Shown here one piece after another: positions 58,092 through 64,000 of a DNA stretch of 64,000 bases (its first letter is position 1; every line of letters begins with the position of its first letter). A model generated the notes under the pieces. It was given only the letters and a program-made list of their open reading frames with translations. It had not been told where the DNA came from and did no database searches. The stretch lies in contig NZ_JABKDE010000010.1 of the NCBI RefSeq assembly GCF_013623835.1, forward strand, positions 82,744-146,743. Direction: 5' to 3'. Position numbers and translations under genes: made by a program. This DNA is from Brevibacterium oceani. Lineage in GTDB: Bacteria; Actinomycetota; Actinomycetes; Actinomycetales; Brevibacteriaceae.

Positions 58092-59006
58092 ATGAATCTT
58101 GACGTTGAGACATTACGGTCCTTCGCATATCTGGCGGATGAGTTGCATTTCGGTCGGGCAGCATTGGCCCTTGGTATTGAGCAGCCAACCCTGAGCCAAA
58201 GAATCAAAAGACTCGAAGATCTTCTAGAGGTGGAACTATTCGTTCGCAGCACCCGACGGGTTGAATTGTCAACGGCAGGCCAGTCATTTCGTTCTGACAT
58301 CAACGAAGTCCTCACCTTGCTCGATCGCGCAATCGAGCGTGCCCGAGCGGCGCAAGAGGGTCGACAAGGCAAGCTCACAATCTTCTACACCATGAGCGTT
58401 GGGTACGAATTTCTGCCAAAACTCGTCTCCGCGAATCAATCCGCTCTGCCGGGACTGGCGATCGACGCCCTGGAGATGTGGGAACGCGATGTAATCGAAG
58501 GAGTGCTTCGCGGTCGCGCCGATCTTGGGTTGGTGAGGACCGACCCTCCGTCAGAAGACCTTTCGAGCACACTGATCGCGCGCGAGAAAGTGTGCATCGC
58601 CATCCCACGCGGGCACCGACTATCCGGCGCCCAAAGCGTCGAACTCATCGATCTCAAGAATGAGACGTTCTTTGTGACTCCGCAGTCCCTGGCACCCGGT
58701 TATCAAGGATTGATCGATCAGATGCTCGAAGAGGCCGGCGTTCGACCTAAGTTCCTCGACAACCCACTACCTGGAAATCGTGCTCTGACGGCGTTGCGGG
58801 GAACACAATGTCTGTCGATTCTCCCGAGGTCGGTTGCGAACAATGTCACTGCAATCGAAGCCGTAACTCTTCACACCGTTACTGATGACTCAGCATGGCT
58901 TCCCGTCAGGCTTCTCTACCGAGCGAAGATGGAACGAGCTGTCACGACTTTTCTCAATGTAGCAGCACAGCAATCACGCTCTGCAGGTTGGATGCGACCC
59001 TCCTGA
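58092..59006 (+). CDS. LysR family transcriptional regulator
   Basis: 304 residues. Winged helix (about 1-60): TLRSFAYLADELHFGRAALA, LGIEQPTLSQRIKRLEDLLE. Effector domain (about 90-295): GKLTIFYTMSVGYEFLPKLV, GVLRGRADLGLVRTDPPSED, ATTVTFLNV-like C-terminus. It is divergently placed from the aldolase unit, the classic arrangement for an activator of the adjacent pathway. Its DNA is clearly less G+C-rich than the flanking sulfur operon. Confidence 0.9.
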   Translation: MNLDVETLRSFAYLADELHFGRAALALGIEQPTLSQRIKRLEDLLEVELFVRSTRRVELSTAGQSFRSDINEVLTLLDRAIERARAAQEGRQGKLTIFYTMSVGYEFLPKLVSANQSALPGLAIDALEMWERDVIEGVLRGRADLGLVRTDPPSEDLSSTLIAREKVCIAIPRGHRLSGAQSVELIDLKNETFFVTPQSLAPGYQGLIDQMLEEAGVRPKFLDNPLPGNRALTALRGTQCLSILPRSVANNVTAIEAVTLHTVTDDSAWLPVRLLYRAKMERAVTTFLNVAAQQSRSAGWMRPS

Positions 59007-59085
59007 CCTGGGCATTTATTACATATTCCGAATTTTTATGAATAACCCCGTCGGTCTTCTTGAAGCTTATATTTGCGTCTTCGTA

Positions 59086-59099
59086 GTGTGAATTCGCAC
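59086..59099. promoter_or_regulatory. Near-palindrome before the RidA gene
   Basis: GTGTGAATTCGCAC, a 14-bp palindrome with one mismatched pair, in the 116-bp A+T-rich spacer between lysR and the RidA gene. A possible operator or second LysR site. TAGGAGGAGACAC is the ribosome-binding site of the RidA gene. Confidence 0.4.
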
Positions 59100-59122
59100 C
59101 TTGGCGATTAGGAGGAGACACG

Positions 59123-59533
59123 ATGAGACGACGAAGTCTGTACATCCCCGGATTCAGTCACGAGAATCCAATCCCAGCTGCGTGCGTTGTAGGCAGCACT
59201 CTGATGACCGGTGCCGTCCACGGTGGGGGCAAGGGATCCGATCCGACGGAATTTTCAGATGATCCGCTGGAGCAGTGCGAACTGATGTTCGACCGGTTAG
59301 CAACCATTCTCGCTGAGGCAGAGAGTTCCTGGGACGACGTCATCAAACTCACCGTGCGCATTCAGAATTCTGCTGTCCGGCAGTCCCTCAACCAGCGCTG
59401 GTTGGAGATTTTCCCAAACGAGTACGACCGTCCCGTCCGCCAAGTCGCGGTTGGCACTACACGTGACCACATCCTCATTCAATCTGAGATGACAGCAATC
59501 CTTCCCTGCAATGACCAAAGTTGCGAGCCATGA
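59123..59533 (+). CDS. RidA (YjgF/YER057c/UK114) family protein
   Basis: 136 residues with the RidA fold pattern: ENPIPAACVVGSTLMTGAVH, EQCELMFDRLATILAEAESS, WDDVIKLTVRIQNS and DRPVRQVAVG. The usual catalytic Arg position lies in RPVRQV. Members deaminate reactive enamines/imines or, as in the 2-aminomuconate deaminase group, work in catabolism of aminated aromatics. TAGGAGGAG precedes the ATG. The next gene starts within 9 bp of its stop. Confidence 0.85.
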   Translation: MRRRSLYIPGFSHENPIPAACVVGSTLMTGAVHGGGKGSDPTEFSDDPLEQCELMFDRLATILAEAESSWDDVIKLTVRIQNSAVRQSLNQRWLEIFPNEYDRPVRQVAVGTTRDHILIQSEMTAILPCNDQSCEP

Positions 59534-59541
59534 GGAGCCAG

Positions 59542-60411
59542 ATGTTCGACTACGCACTGTACGACCCCGAGACTCGGGCACCGGCCACTGACGTGCCACC
59601 TGGATCATGCGACAGCCAGGTGCACATTTTCGGCGATCGAGACCATTTCCCGGTCCGACCGGATGCTGCCTACGTCGTCTATCAGGCCACTGTTGATGCA
59701 ATGCTTGACATGCACCACGCCCTCGGCATCGATCGTGGAGTGATCGTGCAGTCGACCGCATACGGTAATGATCACGCTGCCATGATCGATGCACTGCACC
59801 GGGCCGGACCAAACTATCTTGGGTGCGGGATAGTCAATGACTCGACGAGCGACGAGGAGCTAGTCGAGCTGCACGCTGCTGGAATGCGAGGTGCTCGGTT
59901 TAACTATCACCCGAAGCTTAAGAACCGTATGCCCGTCCCCGACGAAGTGATCAGAACCGCAAAGCGAGTGGCGCCCCTCGGCTGGCACCTCAAGCTTCAT
60001 CTCAACAGCGTCGATCCGAAGCCCATCACTGACCTCCTTGCTGATGTTGAAGCCCCAATCATCATCGACCATATGGGGCCGCTGCAGTATGAATACGGTT
60101 TGGACGACCCGAACTTCGCGCATATCTGTGAGCTCCTCGGCCGAGGGAACTGGTGGGTGATGCTGTCAAACGGCGACCGACGATCGGTCGCGGGCTTTCC
60201 GTGGGACGATGCCACGGCCTATGCCCGCGAGTACATCGCCGCGGCTCCTGATCGTGTGCTGTGGGGAACTGATTGGCCGCACCCTCTGCATTCAGGCCCC
60301 GTCCCGAACGATGGGGAGCTGCTTGATCTGCTCGAACGCTACGCGCCGGACCCGACCCAAAGACATCGAATACTCGTCAACAACCCACAAGAGATCTTCC
60401 AGTTCAACTAA
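59542..60411 (+). CDS. Amidohydrolase family protein (2-pyrone-4,6-dicarboxylate lactonase/COG3618-like)
   Basis: 289 residues, TIM-barrel metal-dependent hydrolase family. Features: SCDSQVHIFGDRDHFPVRPD, DRGVIVQSTAYGNDHAAM, AGMRGARFNYHPKLKNRM, IIIDHMGPLQYEYGLDD and the catalytic Asp in VLWGTDWPHPLHSG. The first His of the usual His-x-His is Gln here (QVH), as in some lactonases of this group. ATG 59542 has GAGGAG 4 bp upstream; ATG 59530 overlaps the RidA stop (ATGA). It probably hydrolyses a lactone in the island pathway. Confidence 0.85.
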   Translation: MFDYALYDPETRAPATDVPPGSCDSQVHIFGDRDHFPVRPDAAYVVYQATVDAMLDMHHALGIDRGVIVQSTAYGNDHAAMIDALHRAGPNYLGCGIVNDSTSDEELVELHAAGMRGARFNYHPKLKNRMPVPDEVIRTAKRVAPLGWHLKLHLNSVDPKPITDLLADVEAPIIIDHMGPLQYEYGLDDPNFAHICELLGRGNWWVMLSNGDRRSVAGFPWDDATAYAREYIAAAPDRVLWGTDWPHPLHSGPVPNDGELLDLLERYAPDPTQRHRILVNNPQEIFQFN

Positions 60412-60448
60412 TAGTTCATCTTTAACGAAACGCACCGGAGGGACGATG

Positions 60449-61813
60449 ATGTCCGAGTCCAGAACTATACAACCCGCTTCCGTCGGCAAAGAGCGCATGA
60501 CACGTGAGCAGGGTAAAGCAGTTGGGGCAGCAGTCCTTGGCTGGATGATCGACATGTTCGATCTTATGGTCATTCTGCATGTGGCCGGTTACGTGTCGCG
60601 GGTATTTTTCCCCAGTGACAATGACATGCTAGCTCTGACCGCGACCTACGCGTCGTTCGCGATCAGTCTTCTGGTCAGACCGCTGGGTGCGCTCATTCTC
60701 GGTACCGTTGCCGACCGGCATGGCCGCAGGCTCTCGATGACCATCGGGGTCGTCGGGGCCGGCATTGCTACGGCGTTGATGGGCGTCCTGCCGGGAGTCG
60801 CAACCATCGGCTTCGTCGCTCCGGTGCTCTTCATTCTTCTGCGCATCGTGCAAGGAGTGTTCGTTGGAGGTATTGCGGCCTCTACTCATACTCTCGCCAC
60901 GGAGAGCGTGCCCGAACGGTTCCGAGGAATGACGGCGGGATTGATCAAAGGGGGTGGGGCCAGTCTTGCTGTCATCGTCATCAACTTGATGGTGATCGGA
61001 ATCAGCGCGATTATAGGTGACGATGCATTTGGTCAATGGGGATGGAGGATTCTATTCCTCACCGCCCTCGTCGGATCTCTGATCAACTACGTGGTGGTCC
61101 AGCGCACGGAGGAATCGCCTCTGTGGAAGGCCGGCCAGAACGCGATTCGCGCGAAGGGGGCACTCACGACCACTAATCCAACCCCGGTGCGCGACCTGTT
61201 CTCTAAACGCTGGCGCAAACCAATGCTCATCACTGCGGCGATCGTCTTTGCAGGTTCGGCCCCGTACTACCTGACAACCGGCATACTGCCCACGGTGTTT
61301 AAGACTCACCTTCACCTGCCCCAAAGCCAAGCTAGCTTGTTTCTCATTATCAATGTATTCGGATCTGCGCTGGTCGCAGTGCTTTGCGGGCACCTTAGCC
61401 AGCATGTCGGACGCAAACCGGTATTTCTCTGGTCGGGGCTTGGCTGCCTCGTTCTCATTCCGGGGTTGTATTGGTTGATCGAATATGTGCTGTCCGATCA
61501 GCCGGCGTGGATTCTTGTAGCTAGTGCTGTGATGGTGATGCTCTCAGGGGCGATCAGCGCACCACTCATCATCTTCCTGAACGAGACGTTCCCAACCGAA
61601 ATTCGTTCAACGGCGACTGCGTTCTCATGGAATGTCGGCTATGGACTGAGCGGAATGATGCCCACCGTCGTCACGGCTATAAGCGCTGAAACCGGCAATA
61701 TCATTATCGTGCTCATCGCATTGAGCGCAGTGATCAGTGCGATTTTCATGGTCCTGGTATTCGGCTCTACAGAGACCAAGGGCCGACTGCAGAACCTGCC
61801 TAGTGCTGTCTAA
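60449..61813 (+). CDS. MHS family (aromatic acid:H+ symporter-like) transporter
   Basis: 454 residues and 12 helices. GAAVLGWMIDMFDLMVILHV is the first-helix pattern of MHS/AAHS carriers; motif A is GTVADRHGRRLSMTIGVVGA; ATESVPERFRGMTAGLIKGG follows helix 4 and LNETFPTEIRSTATAFSW helix 10. GGAGGG lies before ATG 60449. It likely imports the substrate of the island's catabolic genes. The right repeat copy begins 53 bp after its stop. Confidence 0.88.
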   Translation: MSESRTIQPASVGKERMTREQGKAVGAAVLGWMIDMFDLMVILHVAGYVSRVFFPSDNDMLALTATYASFAISLLVRPLGALILGTVADRHGRRLSMTIGVVGAGIATALMGVLPGVATIGFVAPVLFILLRIVQGVFVGGIAASTHTLATESVPERFRGMTAGLIKGGGASLAVIVINLMVIGISAIIGDDAFGQWGWRILFLTALVGSLINYVVVQRTEESPLWKAGQNAIRAKGALTTTNPTPVRDLFSKRWRKPMLITAAIVFAGSAPYYLTTGILPTVFKTHLHLPQSQASLFLIINVFGSALVAVLCGHLSQHVGRKPVFLWSGLGCLVLIPGLYWLIEYVLSDQPAWILVASAVMVMLSGAISAPLIIFLNETFPTEIRSTATAFSWNVGYGLSGMMPTVVTAISAETGNIIIVLIALSAVISAIFMVLVFGSTETKGRLQNLPSAV

Positions 61814-61866
61814 CCCTGTAAGCAGCAAAGTTTGACGCTTTGGCTCGGACCGGATTCGGCTTCCTG

Positions 61867-61924
61867 GGCCATGCTCGCCGGGGCGCGCGCCCACCTGACC
61901 GCGGACGCGAACGCCGGGAGCTGA
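61867..61924 (+). repeat. Right copy of the 58-bp direct repeat
   Basis: Matches the fprA 3' end (55401-55458) at 55 of 58 bases, including the stop TGA at 61922-61924. In frame it reads AMLAGARAHLTADANAGS. The preceding 50 bases do not resemble fprA, so it is a gene-end fragment only. Confidence 0.9.
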
Positions 61925-61985
61925 CCCAGCGGAGGCCACCTCAAGGGCGCAAACCTCACATAGTGACCCTCGACGTTCTACCATT

Positions 61986-62020
61986 CGACCCCGAACACCG
62001 AAAAGACGTGTTCGGGGTCG
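61986..62020 (+). terminator. Hairpin terminator right of the island
   Basis: Perfect 13-bp stem CGACCCCGAACAC/GTGTTCGGGGTCG with a 9-base loop, followed by TTTGAG. It lies 61 bp after the right repeat copy and may be the original fprA terminator. Confidence 0.75.
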
Positions 62021-62037
62021 TTTGAGTCTGTGACCTG

Positions 62038-62052
62038 GCCGTATAATACGGC
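62038..62052 (+). promoter_or_regulatory. Palindrome GCCGTATAATACGGC containing a consensus -10 box
   Basis: Symmetrical 15-mer with a single central A. TATAAT (62042-62047) is a perfect -10 hexamer about 75 bp before the permease start. No strong -35 element was seen. A repressor binding this palindrome would block the promoter directly. Confidence 0.6.
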
Positions 62053-62126
62053 TATGTAATTGACATCACACGCCGATCGGAGAAAACTAGCGGCGGATAA
62101 ACTGCCGTCTACCCTGGGAGGCAAAG

Positions 62127-63797
62127 ATGCCCTCACCCAATTCCCTGTCATCGGGCTCGCCCACGAGCGTGACCGTCGTCCATGACAAAGGGCTCAAACG
62201 CGATATCGGCAAGACCGGCCTGCTCTTCACCGGAGTCGGGTCGATCATCGGCTCCGGTTGGCTCTTCGGTGCCTTCGACGCCGCGAGCATGGCCGGCCCG
62301 GCCGCGATCCTGTCGTGGGCCCTGGGTGCGGTCCTCATCATCTTCGTGGCCCTGAACTACTCCGAGCTCGGTGTTATGTTCCCCGTCGCCGGTGGTGTCG
62401 TGCGCTACCCGCACTATGCCTTCGGTTCGTTCGCCAGCTACACCAGCGGGTGGATCACGTGGCTGTCGGCGGCGGGAACCGTGGGCATCGAGGTGCTCGC
62501 GGCCGTCCAGTACGCCTCGAGCTATATGCCGTGGCTGATGGAGTCGAAGGAGGGGGTGCTCGTCCTCACGGTGCCGGGCATCTTCGTGAGCATCGCGATG
62601 GTCGCGGTCTTCTGCGTCATCAACATGTTCGGTGTAAAGTTCTTCGCTCAGTTCAACAACGTGCTCGTATGGTGGAAGCTGATCGTCATCGTCCTGGTGT
62701 TCGTGGGACTGGCGTTGCTGGCGTTCAACCCCGGTCACTTCCATATGGCCGAGTTCGGCGGTTTCGCCCCCAACGGCATCGCCCCGATCTTCGCGGCTCT
62801 GCCTGCTGCGGGCATTGTCTTCTCCTACCTCGGGTTCCGTCAGGGTGTGGAGTTCGCGGGTGAGACGAAGAACCCGCAGAGGAACGTGCCCTTCGCCGTC
62901 ATCGGTTCGATCGTGCTCACCGGCATCATCTACATCCTCCTGCAGGTGGCGTTCATCGGCGCCATCCCCACCGATCTGCTCAAGGACGGCTGGGGCGGAC
63001 TGTCGTTCTCGAACTCGGCGGGACCGTGGGCGGAGATCGCGATCATGCTCGGCGCGATGTGGCTGGCGATCATCCTCTACATCGACGCCGTCGTCTCTCC
63101 AGCCGACACCGGCTTGATCTTCACCGCGCTCACCCCGCGGCTGTCGTACTCGCAGGCACGCGTGGGCAATGCCCCGAGTGCCATGACGAAGCTGAACAAG
63201 ACGGGCATCCCGTGGTTCGGTCTGCTCATCACGTTCATCGTCGCCTGCTTCCTGTTCTTCCCATTCCCGTCGTGGGCGAAGATGGTCGGCTTCATCACCT
63301 CCGGCACCGTCATCTCCTTCGGCTCCGGTCCGATCACGGTGGCGGCCCTGCGCCGTCAGCTGCCCGATCAGGAACGCCCGTTCCGCCTGCCTGGCGGGGA
63401 CGTCCTCCCGTTCCTCGGGTTCCTCGCGGCGAACCTCATCGTGTTCTGGACAGGGTGGGACACGAACTGGAAGCTGTTCCTGGCGATGGCTCTCGGTTAC
63501 GTGGTTCTTGGCCTGCATTATGCGTTCAGCGACCGCAGCAAGATTCCGCCGCTGCAGTTCAAATCCGGTTGGTGGATGATCCTGTGGCTCGGCGGACTGG
63601 CCGTGCTCAGCCTGCTGAGCAACTACGGCGAGGGTGCCATGGGCGTGCTCACGTTCGGCTGGGGTGAGCTGGTCTGCACCATCTTCACCGCCATCGTCTT
63701 CTATGTCGGCATCAAGACCCGCCTGAAGTCGGCCGAGGTCGTCGCCAACGTCGAGAACACCAAGGAGACCGCAGCCGAACACATCGACGGGGAATGA
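62127..63797 (+). CDS. APC superfamily amino acid permease
   Basis: 556 residues, about 12 to 14 helices. Family pattern: GKTGLLFTGVGSIIGSGWLF, AGPAAILSWALGAVLIIFVA, YSELGVMFPVAGGVVRYPHY, GFRQGVEFAGETKNPQRNVP. The long form and the sequence GETKNPQRNVPFAVIGSI resemble aspartate/glutamate:H+ symporters of the YveA type. GGGAGGC lies before ATG 62127. The C-terminal tail is hydrophilic. Confidence 0.9.
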   Translation: MPSPNSLSSGSPTSVTVVHDKGLKRDIGKTGLLFTGVGSIIGSGWLFGAFDAASMAGPAAILSWALGAVLIIFVALNYSELGVMFPVAGGVVRYPHYAFGSFASYTSGWITWLSAAGTVGIEVLAAVQYASSYMPWLMESKEGVLVLTVPGIFVSIAMVAVFCVINMFGVKFFAQFNNVLVWWKLIVIVLVFVGLALLAFNPGHFHMAEFGGFAPNGIAPIFAALPAAGIVFSYLGFRQGVEFAGETKNPQRNVPFAVIGSIVLTGIIYILLQVAFIGAIPTDLLKDGWGGLSFSNSAGPWAEIAIMLGAMWLAIILYIDAVVSPADTGLIFTALTPRLSYSQARVGNAPSAMTKLNKTGIPWFGLLITFIVACFLFFPFPSWAKMVGFITSGTVISFGSGPITVAALRRQLPDQERPFRLPGGDVLPFLGFLAANLIVFWTGWDTNWKLFLAMALGYVVLGLHYAFSDRSKIPPLQFKSGWWMILWLGGLAVLSLLSNYGEGAMGVLTFGWGELVCTIFTAIVFYVGIKTRLKSAEVVANVENTKETAAEHIDGE

Positions 63798-63898
63798 TTC
63801 CGTGACCGAACGCCGAATCCTTCGACGTCGATAGGCAAACCCTCGCCGAGGCGGCCCGACCCCGTACATCCACGACAGTTGAGGCTACCCTCGAATAG

Positions 63899-64000
63899 TG
63901 GACACCCAAGTTAGCGGGATTCGCAGTCCTGCTGGAAGGATGTTCAATATGTCAGATCAGAAGCGACAGCGTCGCTCTTACACCCCGGAATACCGGATCG
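63899..64000 (+). mobile_element. Left end of an insertion sequence, cut by the window
   Basis: TGGACACCCAAGTTAGCGGG at 63899 looks like a terminal inverted repeat start, and a transposase-like reading frame begins 50 bp inside. IS3-type elements have this layout. The other end is beyond the window, so family and boundaries are unproven. Confidence 0.55.
63949..64000 (+). CDS. Transposase OrfA-like, first 17 codons only
   Basis: ATG 63949 with GGAAGGA upstream encodes MSDQKRQRRSYTPEYRI before the window ends. The RRSYTPEYRI pattern is the usual N-terminus of the helix-turn-helix protein OrfA of IS3-family elements. Confidence 0.6.
   Translation, partial: MSDQKRQRRSYTPEYRI

Larger units (their letters stand above)
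55401..61924. mobile_element. Putative genomic island bounded by the 58-bp direct repeat
   Basis: About 6.5 kb separates the two repeat copies. It holds seven catabolic/transport genes and no recognised integrase. A hand count gives 45% G+C for 58081-58140, against 62% for 54661-54720 in fprA. Past the right copy lie a hairpin terminator and a native-looking promoter, as if the original gene had ended there. Integration at a gene's 3' end with restoration of the end is the usual mode of tyrosine-recombinase elements; illegitimate duplication is the alternative. Confidence 0.6.

Noticed and set aside
62148..63869. 573-codon antisense ORF opposite the amino-acid permease
   Set aside because: Its product is a polar, charged mirror of membrane helices with no domain pattern.
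1..64000. tRNA, rRNA or riboswitch genes
   Set aside because: No cloverleaf, rRNA-like or recognised riboswitch sequence was found by reading; a covariance-model scan would be needed to exclude small RNAs.

Overview
The window is high-G+C, gene-dense DNA with many ATGA/GTGA stop-start overlaps, Gly/Ala/Asp-rich proteins, a KdpFABC-KdpDE system, FprA/FdxA electron carriers, a ferredoxin-type sulfite reductase with a [4Fe-4S] APS reductase, and many MHS-family transporters. This suggests a free-living actinomycete of the Micrococcales, perhaps Brevibacterium-like. The genus is a guess from style, not a match. No rRNA, tRNA or CRISPR array was recognised.

Layout. 1-5.5 kb: end of kdpB, then kdpC, kdpD, kdpE and a Nudix hydrolase. 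5.6-8.2 kb: a 48-residue ORF coupled to two CNNM/HlyC-type membrane proteins. 8.4-15.5 kb: a carboxylate module (acyl-CoA dehydrogenase, divergent GntR/FCD regulator, TRAP transporter DctPQM, CaiB-type CoA transferase, IclR regulator). 15.6-23.8 kb: a GntR regulator and MFS permease, then a second CoA-ester module (crotonase, CaiB-type transferase, GntR, GntP permease) and quinone-dependent D-lactate dehydrogenase. 24-33.9 kb: an XRE regulator with a four-helix membrane protein, MFS pump, LCP ligase, secreted protein, phosphoglucomutase, acidic protein, glutaminase and a 14-helix MFS protein. 34-38.9 kb: small stress-type proteins with a split/fused gene duplication, rhodanese, DUF4287, cupin and a ferredoxin-reductase-like flavoprotein. 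39-45.2 kb: Wzm/Wzt-type ABC exporter, a small membrane protein, a short UvrA paralogue and an MHS transporter.

45.5-55.5 kb is an assimilatory sulfate-reduction locus. cbiX comes first, after a small overlapping ORF. A Fic-domain gene separates it from the operon sir-cysH-cysD-cysN-cobA-fdxA-fprA. CysD/CysN make APS, CysH reduces it to sulfite and Sir reduces sulfite to sulfide. CobA and CbiX supply siroheme steps, and FprA with FdxA plausibly supply electrons.

55.4-61.9 kb looks like an inserted catabolic island. The last 58 bp of fprA recur at 61867-61924 with three mismatches, and between the copies lie a flavin reductase, RraA-type aldolase, DapA-type aldolase/lyase, LysR regulator, RidA protein, LigI-like amidohydrolase and MHS transporter. 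Parts of the island are visibly more A+T-rich than its flanks. An apparent native terminator and an amino-acid permease follow, and the window ends in the first codons of a transposase-like gene.

The observations that most deserve checking are the 58-bp repeat-bounded island, the split/fused duplication at 34-36.7 kb, the 36-bp in-frame repeat in cbiX, the two candidate leader ORFs of the sulfur locus, the dispersed 64-bp palindrome, and a GCCGAGGYGGCC motif recurring in spacers and in disordered protein inserts.
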